Shown: positions 35,897 through 47,335, counted from the stretch's first letter. The stretch is DNA of 64,000 nucleotides from Cryptomeria japonica (GCF_030272615.1 NC_081412.1:544135370-544199369); one strand, 5' to 3'. The notes: a model not told the origin generated them from the letters alone. Made by a program: numbers and translations.

Positions 35897-37403
35897 TGAT
35901 GTGGAGCCTCCTTGTATCTTGTCAAATACTTCAAAATGTATTACACTAACTCCTCAACAAACGAATAGGATCTTGCAAAGCAAGGCTCTACAATCTTAGT
36001 TCCAACTTCTCATTTCACTTCAAGGTTCATACTACTCAAATTGGGTAACTTGCTCCATTATGCTTCATGAAGCCTCCTAATGTTCCTGACCTTCACAACA
36101 CCTATTTTGGATCATAAAACACTCACATGGACTAGACTAAACATTGGTTTCAAGTATTTAACCCAATTCCCTATGACACATTCACAATTAGGCCTATTTG
36201 CTTATAGCCCTCCGAGATGGGTAATGGGACCTTAATTTCAAACTTTTCCAAACACCCTAGAAAATAAATTATAGATTCAAATACCCTTTATGGTCTTACA
36301 TAATTCTCCAAAAGGAGAAGGAAAGATCTGACAAGGAAAGGTTTGAACCGGGTGATGACCAATTGTCCTAAAGGGCTAATTAGGCTTCCATTTGTGAAGC
36401 AACTATATCGGAATGGACACACCTTACAACCACAACCCCATGAGCATGTGGGGAACCATAAAATATTATATATTCCAAGGTTACACACATAGAATCATCA
36501 CCAATTGTCTTCTAGGGTAATTAGTGCAATCTAAGGGCTAGGTTGCCACATAGAGATGTCCACCGAGGGACTGATCAAACACACATCTCCCTTGATCCTC
36601 CTGAAAAAATATTTTGGAATCATAAAATAAATAGGCCACACTTTCATCCCACCCACTTCCATGAGTTTTAGATGAACAGGTTGTAAGTTATGGCCATGGA
36701 AAAGCAAAACCCTAGTTTTCTGGGTACCTAAAACAAAACTTGGATATCTGGAGAAAAACAAATGATCAAGACCTCAAATCAAGACCAAACCATTTATAAC
36801 TCATTTCCCTAGAAAAATCACAACATTAGGGATCAGTCCCAATCCATATAAATCCATGCACCATGCCAAAACCTCACAGTTTGCAAGAAAAACTCAAAAT
36901 TTCTTATTGTTTGCAATCATAAAGTCTTTCTCCATACAACCTCTCCTTGGGAATTGTGTCATCAAGGTGTTTATACCCCTCTACAATTTATCTCAACTGA
37001 AATCAAGTGGCTAGAGCCATTGGAGGAGTTAAACCAACAAGAATTCAAAAAGTTGCACAAAAGTTGCTCATGACAACTTTTGACAAAGTTGTCAAAAATG
37101 TCGTTTCTTGCACCCGAATGACTTGGGTCAAGACTAAAACCTCTAAGCACCCTACAAGAACATAAAAGATATAAAACCACTAGGAAAAACCTATCCTAAG
37201 CACACTTAGTCCCCTTTTGTCCAAAAGTCCTAATTGGCTTATCAAGATGCCAAAATAGGAGTTTGGCTCACAAGATGGGGTCCTTTATTACAAACACAAA
37301 ATGCATAATTGAAACATAAGGAAAATATCCTAAGACATGTTTAAGGTCTTATCCTTCCTCCTTTGATCCTGAATGATCATGTTGAAGGGGTTCCCCTGCA
37401 CCA
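35897..37403 (-). repeat. Gypsy LTR, 3' LTR of the minus-strand element
   Basis: This LTR is 1,507 bases, bounded by TGATGTGG and CTGCACCA, directly after the CATTC duplication. It aligns over its whole length with 42,076-43,594. The pol frame runs about 55 bases into it and stops at a TAA at 37,349-37,351, a usual feature of chromoviruses. A small hairpin (TTTTGACAA and TTGTCAAAA) lies near 37,077. Confidence 0.93.
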
Positions 37404-37418
37404 TACTCCCCAGAAAAA
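37404..37418 (-). other. Polypurine tract of the Gypsy element
   Basis: On the minus strand TTCTGGGGAGTA lies directly before the 3' LTR. Such a purine run primes plus-strand DNA synthesis. It is short and interrupted by single pyrimidines. Confidence 0.5.
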
Positions 37419-37439
37419 TAAATCTCAAGTCCACTTGAG

Positions 37440-37765
37440 ATGAGAGTCTTCAGATCTACACCATGGTTTTTGATTTGTTGTTCTGTCATCTAGACTGATT
37501 CAGAATATGGTTGTCCCTGCCAGGCCACCAAATAGTCCATATATACTTTTTTCCTTATCCTCTTTGCAACTTTGGTGTCCAAAACTTTATGCAACTTTGG
37601 TGGTTCATGTTTGGGATTGTCATCATCAGCTACAACCTGAATGGTTTCTTCTCCTGCATCAACACTACATTTGTAAAGCATTAAGTCACATACATTAAAA
37701 ATGGGTGACAAACCAAGACCAGGTGGGAGTTGGAGTTCATAAGCATTTTGTCCATATTTTTTCAA
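37440..37765 (-). pseudogene. Gypsy integrase C-terminus with chromodomain (broken)
   Basis: The frame reads KKYGQNAYELQLPPGLGLSP and FNVCDLMLY, the usual end of a plant Gypsy integrase. The chromodomain follows, with KVLDTKVAKRIRKKVYMDYL and VAWQGQP. The domain normally continues with a Trp of the W.S.E. type; here a TAG (37,490-37,492) stands at that place. Chromodomains guide chromoviruses to heterochromatin. Confidence 0.8.
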
Positions 37766-38056
37766 GATTTGATAGGGTTCAATCTTTCTCTACATAAGCT
37801 TTGTATATTTTCCTTTTCGAAGTCTTTCCTTCTTCAAGTGAACCCACACCAAGTCTCCCACATCAAACTAGACATCCCTCTTCTTCTTATCATCATGAGC
37901 CTTATATCTTTCTATAGATTGTTGAAGCTGATATTTAACTTGGTCATGTATCTCCTTTATGGTGGTGGCAAAGGTTTCTCCATCTTCACTAATGCCTTCT
38001 CCCTGAGGTAGTTCACTTAAATCCAACACACCCCTTGGGTGGATGCCATACACAAC

Positions 38057-38898
38057 CTAGGAAGGTGGCTTTCCAATGCTTCTATTTACTGTATCATTAT
38101 AAGAAAATTCTTCTTGAGATAGTATGCTATCACACTTCTCTCCATATTGCCTAGTCAAACATCTTAGCAGATTTCCCAATGATCTGTTTACAACTTTAGT
38201 TTGGGCATCCATTTGGGGATGGTAGGATAAGGAGAAAGCTAGATTTGTGCCAAGCTTCTTCCAAAGAGTCCTCCAGAAGTTTCCAATAAATTTCACATCC
38301 CTATCAGAGACTATGGTCAAAGGCAAACCATGTATTTGGACAATTTCTTTGAAAAATAAATCTCCAACATAAGAAGCATCACAGGTGGTTTTACATGGAA
38401 AGAAATGTGCCTTTTTACTAAACCTACCCACCACTACAAAAACACTATCATAACCTTTTCTTGTCCTAGGCAATCCTAAAATAAAATCCATACTTATACT
38501 TCCCATGGTCTTGAAGGAATGGGTAAAGGCTGGTATAAGCCTACATTGGTGAACTTCCCCTTTGCTTTTTGGCATATCACACATGTCTCGACAAATCTCT
38601 TGACATCTGTCTACAATTTGCACCAAAAGTAATGCCTCTTCACCAAGTCTAGTGTCTTGTTAAGGCCAAAATAGCCTGCCATTGCTCCACAGTGCTTCTC
38701 CCTGATTATGTTTAGTCTCATAGAGCATTTGGGTATGCACAACTGTGCACCCTTAAACAACAATCCATCTTGTATCATAAATTCAGAGAAATCAACGTGA
38801 AACCTCTCATCAAAAGATGCACATACCTTGTAGATCTCTCCAAAGTCTTCATCATCCTCATACATGGCCTTCAAGGAGTTTATTCCAACACTCTCCAA
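38057..38898 (-). pseudogene. Gypsy integrase, zinc-binding and core domains (inactive)
   Basis: The zinc-binding part contains IIREKHCGAMAGYFGLNKT and YFWCKL, remnants of the HHCC module (38,611-38,760). The core has SMDFILGLPRT with the first catalytic Asp, TIVSDRDVKFIGNFW with the second, and HPQMDAQTKVVNRSLGN. In the last, the family has Glu where this copy has Lys (codon at 38,195-38,197), so the DDE triad is lost. The integrase would have joined the DNA copy to the chromosome. Two overlapping open pieces meet near 38,611-38,626 with a frame change. Confidence 0.88.
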
Positions 38899-39040
38899 CT
38901 AGATCTGATTTGTGGTTAATACTCTTCTGCTCAAAGCATTTGCCACCTTATTCTTGACCCCTTTCTTATGCTTAAGAGTGAAAGTGAAGGCTTGTAGGGT
39001 CTCTACCCACTTCATATGCCTATGGTTCAACTTTTCTTGG

Positions 39041-40073
39041 CTATTTATGAAACTGAGGGCCTAATTTTTTGTGAAAACTATGAACTCCTTGTCTCCACTT
39101 TTTCAAGAATTGCACTAGAGAAAACATCTCTAGGTCATAGGATGAGTACCTCCTCTTTGCCTCATTTAATTTCTCACTGAAGAAGGCAATGGGCCTTCCT
39201 TTTTGACTAAGCGCTACCCCAATAGCCATGTGATTTTCATCACATTCCACTTGGGAGATTTTGTTGAAATTGGGTAGGGCAAGGACCGACTACTCTACAA
39301 CTTTCTTCTTCAATGTTTCAAAGGAGCTCTCTGCCTCTTTAGTCCAACAAAACCTACACTTTTGTCCTCCCTTTATGGTGTCAAGCATTGGAGCATAAAT
39401 TTGGCTAAATCCCCTTATAAATTTCCTATAGAATGTGGCTAAACCATGGAAGTTTCTAACATCATTCGTGGTTCTAGGTGTAGGCCAAGACAATATAGCA
39501 CTGACCTTTTATTGATCCATTTTCAACTCACCATATGAGATTACAAATCCCAAGTAAATGATCTCTTCTTGCATAAACAAACACTTTTCCAAATTGATCA
39601 TTAATTTCTCTTCATACAATCTCCTTAGGACCAGGTCTACATGTTTTAGGTGCTCTTCTCTAGCTTGACAGAAAAATTAGAATGTCATCTAGGTAGACTA
39701 TGACAAATTTTCCTATGAAATCTCTCAAAACTTCATTCATTAACCTCATAAAGGTAATTGGTTCACTAGATAAACCAAATGGCATGACCTTCCACTGATC
39801 TCTTGGCCTAATCCTAATCTGATGGAAACTAGTTTTCAAGTCAATTGTTGTAAAATATCTAGCATCCCACAAGCAATATAACAAGTCCTCAATCCTAGCC
39901 ATTGGAAATCTATACCTGATAGTAATTTTTTTGATATCCCTTGAGTCTGTGCGAAGTCTCCAAGTGCCTTCCTTTTTGGGTGCCATGACTACAAGGACTA
40001 CACATGGGCTCAAACTTTTGCCAATCAGTCCGGACTTCAACAGTTCTTCAATCTATTTTGTCATCTCAACATT
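39041..40073 (-). pseudogene. Gypsy reverse transcriptase and RNase H (broken)
   Basis: The reverse transcriptase part (39,660-40,040) has APKKEGTWRLRTDSRDIKK, the TTIDLKTSFHQIRI block and YLDDILIF with both catalytic Asp residues (39,685-39,696). A frameshift near 39,665 separates the thumb region. Downstream are NFHGLATFYRKFIRGFS and the RNase H stretch MECDENHMAIGVALSQKG and PIAFFSEKLNEAKRRYSSYD. Several in-frame stops occur (40,040-40,073, 39,493 region). Copying of the element RNA would have been its role. Confidence 0.9.
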
Positions 40074-41978
40074 CTAATCCGGGGTGAGCTTGTATACTTC
40101 TTTGTTAGGCAGGGTGGGTCCAGGTATTAGGTTTGTGCAATTATTTATATCCCTCATAGGAGGTAGTGTCCTTGGCATGCCATCAGAGATGACACCTTTG
40201 TACTTGTTTAGTAATTGCTGCACTGTAGGGTCAACCAACCTCAATCTTACTCCTTTCTTGTCTTCAAACTTCTCCACCATTGTCACTTTGGGACTAGGAA
40301 TAAGGGCATAACAAACAATGGCTTCATCTCGTATCTTCTTCGTGAATTGCTTTCCTCCTACCACCAACACCTTGGCCTCCTTTGCTTTTGTTTCCCCCTC
40401 ACTCTCCATCAAAGGTAACAACTCTATCACCTTAGCATCTTCGATGATTGAATATGTGTTCCTAGCACCATCATGTTGTGCCTTCAAAAAAAATTGCCGT
40501 GGTCTCCCAAATAGGAGATGGAAAGCATCCATCTTTGCAATGTCAAACAACAATCTATCCTTATAGGCTCCAATTTGGAATTCTACCCAGGCCTGCTCTT
40601 CCACAATAGCTTCATGACCTTGGGTGAGCCATGAGACCTTGTAGGGGCAAGGGTAAGGTAGTCTTCTCAATTTTATCTTCTCCACCATTTCTAGAGACAC
40701 AAAGTTTTTGGTTGATCCGGAATCTATTAGAACCTTACATACCTTTCCACCGGCTTTGCAAGTGGTCTTGAATAGAGACTTTCTGTATGGGGGTTCTTTA
40801 TCAGCCATCTTCATGGTAGTTACTACTCTTCTAATCATCAGAGCTTCACCTCTTTTAGGGTAACCATAGCTATTAGGGGTATTGACACTCTGGTATGTAT
40901 TTGCATTTGCCACACTTTGGCAGTCAGATTCCTGGACCAAGTTACTTCTTATTTCCCCCATGGAACTAGTAGGCTTGTCAGGACACCTATTGGCCATGTG
41001 CCCCTCTTGATTGTAGTTATAGAATCCGATTGGACCTCTACCTTGAGATCTTCCCCTAAATGGTGGTCTTCTTCCTTTGAAGTTACCCCTCTGATTGTAT
41101 CCTCCATCGTTATTGTGACTACTTTCTCCTTTAGTGCCTTCTTGATTTGTTTCATCTTGATTTTCAAAATCGTTTCCCTTACCTCTGAAAAAATTTCTCC
41201 CCCCTCTCTTTTGTCTTCCTCTTCCTTTATTGTTCTTATCTTGTCTCCTTTTGATCTTCTCTTCCACCTTAATGGCAAGTTGATGGCATCTACCAACTAT
41301 ATCCAGGCTAAGGAGGTTTAGTTCTTCTTGGATGTTGTACCTTAATCCATTTAGGTACCGAGCAACTTTTTCACTCTCCTCCTCCTTTGTCTTAATCTTC
41401 ATACATAGCCTTTGGAACTCCTTAGTGTAAGAGTTCAAATCCATCTCCTTCTTCTTGATATTTTGCCTCCTCTTGTGGAGTTGAACTTCATAATCCTTGG
41501 GTACATAAGCCTCCTTTACTAAGGCAACCATCTTTTTCCAAGAAACAATCTTTGGTTTGTTGTCCTTTTATCTCTCTTCCTGGACAAAGTTCCACCAAGT
41601 TAGGGCGGCTCTCTTCAACTTGGATTTAGCAATCTTCACCTTCTGGCGCCCTGGAATGTCTTCACATTCAAAGAAACTAGATAGGGAGTCTATCCAATCC
41701 ACCACTACATCTGGTTCCATATTCCTAGTTAAAGTTGGCAAATCAATCTTCTGCTCCATGGTTATTCTCTCTATGGACTTGAGGGCAGTAAGGAAGTGCC
41801 TCTGGTCAGGAGGAATCACCTCTTCCTATGGCATAGGGATCTCATCTTCATCCCCTTCTTCACTACTACCAGTGCCTCCATCTTCCTTCCCATCTACTCT
41901 ACCCCTCAACCTCTCTATCTCCTTTTGCATGGCCATGTAAGCATTGGTATACTCTCTCACAATCTTTGCCAATTTCAT
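40074..41978 (-). pseudogene. Gypsy gag and protease (broken)
   Basis: A likely start is the ATG at 41,976-41,978 (MKLAKIVREYTNAYMAMQKE). The gag domain includes LKRAALTWWNFVQEE and EFQRLCMKIKTKEEESEKVA and would form the particle. A basic Arg/Gly-rich stretch precedes a zinc knuckle reading FYNYNQEGHMANRC; the first two Cys have become Phe and Tyr, so zinc binding is lost. The protease has VLIDSGSTKNFVS with its DSG active site (near 40,715). Stops lie near 41,820 and 41,550; the frame is then open for 485 codons to 40,074. Confidence 0.88.
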
Positions 41979-42057
41979 GTTGGTGATTGGTCCCTAGGGA
42001 CTTCTTCCTCTCCCTCTACCATTTTCTCAAAATCACTATCTTTTTACCAAAGTCGTT

Positions 42058-42075
42058 ACTAGCTCTGATAGTACT
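42058..42075 (-). other. Primer-binding site of the Gypsy element
   Basis: On the minus strand, directly after the 5' LTR, the text AGTACTATCAGAGCTAGT resembles the plant initiator tRNA-Met primer site (TGGTATCAGAGC...), sharing TATCAGAGC. The TGG start has mutated. Confidence 0.65.
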
Positions 42076-43594
42076 TGATGCAGAGCTCTCCTTGTATCTT
42101 GTCAAAAACTTTAGGATGTATTACACTGATCCCTCAACACACCAATAAGATCCTACAAATCAAGGCTCTACAATCTTAGTTCCAACTTCTCATTTCACTC
42201 CAAGGTTCATACTACTCAGATTGGGTAACTTGCTCTATTATGCATCATGAATCCTCCTAAGGTTCCTGACCTTCACAACACCTATTTTAGATCATACAAC
42301 ACTCACATGGACCAGACCAAACACTAGTTTCAAGGATTTAATCCAATTCCCTATGACACCTTCACAATTAGGCTTATTTGCTTGTAGCCCTTTGAGACGG
42401 GTAATGGGACCTTAAGTCCAAAATTTTCCAAACACCCTAGAAAAAAATCATAGATTTAGATACCCTTTATGTTCTTACACAATTCCCCAAAAGGATAAGG
42501 TAAGATCTAACAAGGAAAGGTCTGAACCCGGTGATGACCAACTATCTTAAAGGGCTAATTAGGCCTCCATTTATGAAGCAACTATATCAGAATGGACACA
42601 CCTTACAACCAAAACCCCATGAGAATGTGGGGAACCATAAACCATTATATGGTCTAGGGTTACATGCTTGGAATCATCGCCAATTGTCTTCTAGGGTAAT
42701 TATTGCAGTCTAAGGGCTGGGTAGCCACATAGAGATGTCTACCTAGGGACTAATCATACACACATCTCCCTTGCTCCTCCTGGAAAATTATTTTGGAATC
42801 ATATAATAAATAGGCCACACTTTCATCCTACCCACTTCCATGAGTTTTATATGAACATGTTGCAAGTTATGGCCATGGAAAAGAAAAACCCTAGGCAAAA
42901 CCCTAGTTTTTCGGGTACCTACAACAAAACATGGATATCTAGAGAAAAACAAACAATCAAGACCTCAAATCAAGACCAAACCATTGATAACTCACTACAC
43001 TAAAAAAATCACAACATTGGGGATTGGTCACAATCCGTACAACTCCGTACCCCATGCCAAAACCTCACAGTTTGCAGGAAAAACTCAAAATTTCTTATTG
43101 TTTGCAATCATAAAGTCTTTCTCCATACAGTCTTTCCTTGGGAATTATGTCCACAAGGTGTTTATACCCCTCTAAAACTTCTCTCAATTGAAAAAAAGAA
43201 GTTAGAGCTGTTGGAGGAGTTAAACCAACAAGAATTAAAAAAGTTGCACAAAAGTTGCTCATGACAACTTTTGACAAAGTTGTAAAAAATGTCATTTCTT
43301 GCACCTGAATGACTTGGGTCAAGACTAACACCTCTAAAAACCCTAGAAGCACATAAAACAACTAAAACCATTAGGATAAACCTAGCCTAAGCATTCTTAG
43401 TCCCCTTTTGCCCAAAAGTCCTAATTGGCTTATCAAGATGCCAAAATAGGAGTTTGGCTCACAAGATGGGGTCCTTTATTACAAACACAAAATGCATGAT
43501 TGAAACACAAGGAAAAAATCCTAAGACATTTTTAAGGTCTTATCCTTCCTCCTCTGAGCCTGAATGATCATGTTGAAGGGTTTCCCCTGCACCA
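42076..43594 (-). repeat. Gypsy LTR, 5' LTR of the minus-strand element
   Basis: This LTR is 1,519 bases, from TGATGCAG to CTGCACCA, followed by the CATTC duplication. It carries the promoter of the element. It differs from its partner by many substitutions and a few small indels (for example a 13-base AACCCTAGGCAAA-type insertion near 42,890). Confidence 0.93.
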
Positions 43595-44429
43595 CATTCC
43601 TTTTGACGACCCTGATTATAAGCCTATGGAAGTAGGGGAGATGATGGTCACCCCTGGGACATTTAGCAGTAAGAATCCTCCTAGATGGGCAGCCAGCAAA
43701 TGTAAATCTCCTAGCAAACTGATTTCTAAGGCTAAGCCTCTTTCTAAAAAGAAGAAGCTTGTGGCTAAGGACTATGGTCTTAAGAATTCGGATCAAGAAA
43801 TTAAACTGGGCATTCCAATCAATGTCTTGAAGGAAAAGTAGGGGACCATGGCTAAAGAAGAGAGCAGTGGGATATGGAGGACTAGTAATCTGATGAACCT
43901 AGTGATGGAAGCAACCAGAAGCCAAGAGAGATATTGTAAGTGGGTGGAGATAGAAATTCATACCCTCAAAGTGGGGTTTAAGGAGATTATTGATATCTTC
44001 ATAGCCTCCCTTGAGCCTTGCAAATATGAGAAACTCATGATTATGACCCAGAAGCTCTCCTAGGATATCGAGGTGATGAAATGCAACCACGAACAAAGAA
44101 TTGAAAAGGTGGAACAGTCTATGGCGGAGAAAAAGAAAAACATCAAGAACCTGGTCTACATAAGCAAAGAAGCCATGAACAATAGTATAGAGGGGCTCGA
44201 AAAGATCAATGCCATGGTTGCAAAATATACATCCCTTCATAGTGAACCTAAGAAAGATCTTGGAGGTGAAGACATGGCTGCTAGAGACAACAAAACCAAT
44301 AGCCCTAGTTCCAAGATCAAAACTAGGAGCAACAATAAGGACACCTCCTGATTCATTATGGAGGAGCTGGAGGAAATCAACAAGATTTCCATCTAGAAGA
44401 ACAAGGAGCTGGTGCACTCTCTTAATTGA
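43595..44429 (+). pseudogene. LINE A ORF3, second half (linker, coiled coil, basic end)
   Basis: Directly after the CATTC duplication the frame continues with PFDDPDYKPMEVGE, matching copy B at the same place. A basic linker (NPPRWAASKCKSPSK, LSKKKKLVAKDYG) could act as a nuclear signal. A long amphipathic region follows (IEIHTLKVGFKEIIDIF, EQRIEKVEQSMAEKKKNIKN, ISKEAMNNSIEGLEKINAM), then a basic end SSKIKTRSNN. A TGA at 44,349 interrupts it; the ancestral frame seems to go on (FIMEELEEINK) to a TGA at 44,427-44,429, as copy D does. With the first half the protein would have about 512 codons. Confidence 0.7.
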
Positions 44430-44596
44430 GTGCTTTTGTTTTGTTTTGTTTTGTTGTCTATGCCTCTTGTTCTTTTGTGACTGTTCTAGGGTGCTCCGTT
44501 GTTTTGTTGTTGGTTTATGTCTGTTTGGCTATGGTCGACTTTTGTAAAACTTTTGGTTTCATGTCCATGTAAAACTCATTTATCTTTATCAAAAAC
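44430..44596 (+). other. LINE A 3' untranslated region and terminus
   Basis: T/G-rich sequence (repeated TTTTG near 44,435-44,455) ends with CTCATTTATCTTTATCAAAAAC. Copies C and D end in nearly the same text. There is no long poly(A) tail. The exact 3' end and a target duplication could not be fixed. Confidence 0.7.
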
Positions 44597-44649
44597 ATTA
44601 CAAATATAATAGGCCCTTTAGAAAATATATTTTTAAAAAAATATTCTCA

Positions 44650-46600
44650 ATGCTTTTCTATGTATTCCAATCCAAAGTGTTAAAATATTGCACATGCAAA
44701 GTAATATCTAGCAAATGACATTGATATTGAATTATTCCTCCAAATAGATGAAGACCCACAGCTCAAATAATGTTATAAAGAAAATTTATATTTTAAGAAT
44801 TTACAAGTTTACTTCCAATCTTTTAATATTGAATGCAAATAAAATGAGCATGTAGATGAAGACCCAAGATTGAAACTATGCTACAAAGAAAGTTTCTAGT
44901 TCATGAATTTACGAGCTTATTTCCAAGATTTTTATATTGAAGATAAAGGTAATGAATCTTTAATGCTAAATAAGGGAGAAAAAATAATTTTATCTAACCA
45001 TATGAAAAATTTATATTTGCCTTCAATAGTTGCAAGAATAATTTGAATATAAAAGGGACTCTTCTATAGCTTTTCTTTTGTAACAACTCTAATCCATCAT
45101 TAGCTTTTGGTTGAATACAATGTAACAATGAAGTGGAATTATATACAACAATATCATTCCAATTTGACCATTAAAGGTGGTAGATTATTATTTTTAAATA
45201 TTCGTAACCATTTTTAAAAAGTATCTAGCAAGAGTAATGCATATAGGAAGCTAGAAATATATATAGTTCACAAATTGGATCTTGATAACTAATGAAAAAT
45301 AATGTTTCCCTAAGTACAAAGTTTTATTTTTGGTCTAGTGGGTAATTTTTTCCATGTACTCGAAAGGGGAACTCCTAGCCCAAAGAGGATACCCAAACTT
45401 AACAAGAAATGTTCTCATATTTTATATTGCTCCACTCTTAAGGAATCCATTAAGGACTAGGGTCCATTTGAAAAATGAGAAATTTATTTTTATGATGTGA
45501 TATATTTGAATAAAAAATTAAAAAAAATATTGATGAAACCAATCACATACTAATGTATCCTCTTCCAAATTTTGAGGAAAGAGCATACTGTCAACTGAAA
45601 AATGAAAATTAAGAAAAATTGGATTGTTTGAAATAGAATACCCTTAATCAAGTTCATTTAGTTATGGTACAATATCATATATCGAGAGCATTAGTAGTAA
45701 TCTTTGATAACCCTTTTTGGTTGAGTATTTTAAGGGGAATGGGCTTCTCAATTATTTGTTTATAACTAGATAAGTATTTACATCTTTCAATTACATTTGA
45801 ACATGTTTATATATTTTGAGACAAAAAGAAAACCATTGTGACATATTTCAAGGATAAAAATTCAATGCATTCTATTGTAAGATTGATTAAAATAATTCTT
45901 AACTAGGAGGATATATTGTCCTCCTTGGTGCACCCATTCAATATTTTCCATGGATGCTAGAGTAAGATTACCTAGAATAAACCTTCTACCAACTAGTTTG
46001 TTTAGGTCCAACTACTTATTTTTCTATATTTTTAATCCTTGTAGCTTTGCATTTAGTAATGATTTTACAAAAGGTATTAAGTAAAGTAATAGGACACCAT
46101 CTAGAGATAGAGTCTCCATTCTCTCCTTCAAAAGCAATTTGTTTAGGTCTTTATTAAAATCAAGGTCCTAAAGAAGCTTGCTTCAAAGATTTTAATATAA
46201 TAGGTAAAAATATTCTTTAATATATTCCTATATTGTTTTGATGGAACTAAAAGGAAAGACCATCAACCCTATGGATTTTGTTAGAGTTCATTGAACACAT
46301 AGCTTGTTCTAAGCCCTTCATAGTTAGATCACAATATAAAAATTCATTACATTTACTATCCACTCTCTTGGGAATATGATATTCAATAACATATTCTTGT
46401 ATTAACTATGTGTCTTTCTAATGGGAAAATTTTATAAGAAGTCTCTCATAATAATTTTGAAATAAGACTTTAATCTCTTCTAGACTCATATGAACATAAA
46501 TTATATTATCTTGAATTGCATCAATATGAAATTTGTTAAATATTTCTAATTTAGAAAATTAAATAAGTATTTGCAACCTTGGTTAGTTTTATGTGACTTT
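44650..46600 (-). mobile_element. Second type of LINE relic (reverse transcriptase region)
   Basis: Read on the minus strand in several frames, this block shows LKEALFSMNS-like text (MKGLEQAMCSMNSNKIHRVDG, about 46,255-46,320), then CPITLLNTFCKIITK (about 46,060-46,100), GRRFILGNLTLASMENIEW (about 45,930-45,985) and, near 45,300, YLGKHYFSLVIKIQFVNYIY. This is the order of a plant LINE reverse transcriptase of a lineage different from copies A-D. It is heavily decayed. A tandem duplication of about 106 bases (44,749-44,845 and 44,855-44,952, both with GATGAAGACCCA) lies in its 3' part. It abuts the 3' end of copy D. Confidence 0.65.
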
Positions 46601-46619
46601 TTCCCTTAGAGAAGATATA

Positions 46620-47335
46620 GTTTTTGATTAAGATAAATGGGTTTTATAGGGACTCGAAACCCAAATCTTGCACAAAATAAAGCATAGAAAAGAGAGACTA
46701 ACCAACCACTAACTAGCTACAAAAACAAGGGAACACCCTATAATAGAAAACCATAAAAAACAAACCTAATACAAGACACAATAGCAAAACACTAAGAAAG
46801 AGCTCTCATAAGCTCAACATTTTTTTGGATAGCTTTATCATTAATCTGCTAAAGTTTTTCCATAATAAACCTTGAGATACTAGTCACCTGATGTTTTCTC
46901 CTATTCCTAGTACATGGTCTCGTGGACACGTGCACTTCCTTGTTCATCCTAGTCAAGTTGGTATCTAGGGATGTTTCTGCTCTAGCCATCTGCTCCTTCT
47001 GCAAGGCAATTTCCTCATTGACTCTCTTAAGGCCCTCGACGCTATTGTGCATGGCTTCCTTACTAACCTCCACCAAACCCTTTAGTTTTCTCTTCAATTT
47101 TTGAATCTCTTTCTCCATCATCTCAATTTTCACCTCATGATCAGTATTCATAATCTTAATGTCTTTCACAATTTGCTAGGAAAGCTTTAGGAGTTCCTCA
47201 GTCTTATTTGGCGTAGGAATCTTAGTGAAGGTGGCTATGAGATATTTAATCTCCTATATAAGAATATTTTGATTTCCCCAAAGAACCATCAGAAACACTT
47301 TTCCTAATACATCAGCGATTTCCCCAAAAGAAAAT
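46620..47335 (-). mobile_element. LINE copy D: 5'-truncated, ORF3 3' half only
   Basis: This short copy holds only the end of ORF3 and the element terminus. The 3' end on the minus strand reads CCCATTTATCTTAATCAAAAAC, finishing at 46,620, nearly identical to copies A and C. The T/G-rich 3' untranslated part contains GGGTTTCGAGTCCC. Because LINE copies are usually cut short at the 5' end, a copy with just this part shows that ORF3 lies at the 3' end of the source element. Confidence 0.75.
46792..47260 (-). pseudogene. LINE D ORF3 fragment (coiled coil and basic end)
   Basis: The frame aligns with copies A and B over KTEELLKLS (A/B have SEKLMLMTQKLS), a coiled coil EMMEKEIQKLKRKLKGLVEV, and SKEAMHNSVEGLKRVNEE, where A has SKEAMNNSIEGLEKINAM. 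The basic end reads STRPCTRNRRKHQ, then RFIMEKL, a TAG, and QINDKAIQKNVELMRALS before the final TAG at 46,792-46,794. The shared RFIMEKL/FIMEEL text after the basic end shows where the ancestral protein ended. It is a fragment with at least two stops. Confidence 0.75.

Larger units (their letters stand above)
35897..43594 (-). mobile_element. Ty3/Gypsy chromovirus, complete but inactive, inserted in ORF3 of LINE A
   Basis: The element is 7.7 kb and reads on the minus strand. Its two LTRs start TGATG and end GCACCA on the plus strand, with the 5-bp duplication CATTC at 35,892-35,896 and 43,595-43,599. Between them are a primer-binding site like that of initiator tRNA-Met, one long gag-protease-RT-RNase H-integrase frame and a chromodomain. 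The order RT-RNase H-integrase defines Gypsy, and the chromodomain defines a chromovirus. It is inactive through stops, a frameshift near 39,665, a lost zinc knuckle and a changed integrase residue. The LTRs differ at roughly 20-25 of the first 200 positions by eye, so the insertion is older than the one at 54.5 kb. Confidence 0.93.
28880..44596 (+). mobile_element. LINE copy A, ORF1-ORF2-ORF3, split by two later insertions
   Basis: This is a non-LTR retrotransposon of about 6.9 kb once a TIR element (30,029-31,169) and a Gypsy element (35,897-43,594) are set aside. It carries the end of ORF1 with a zinc knuckle, ORF2 (endonuclease, reverse transcriptase, zf-RVT, RNase H), a spacer with tandem repeats, and a third ORF of unknown function. 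It ends with the shared terminus ATTTATCTTTATCAAAAAC at 44,596. The order is the same in copies B and C. It is inactive: several stops, an altered reverse transcriptase motif C (FVDN) and an endonuclease SVH in place of SDH. The 5' end is truncated within ORF1, and its exact position is uncertain. Confidence 0.85.

Noticed and set aside
38057..38898. Integrase region as a separate bacterial-type transposase
   Set aside because: It lies in frame order with RNase H and a chromodomain between matching LTRs, so it is the Gypsy integrase.
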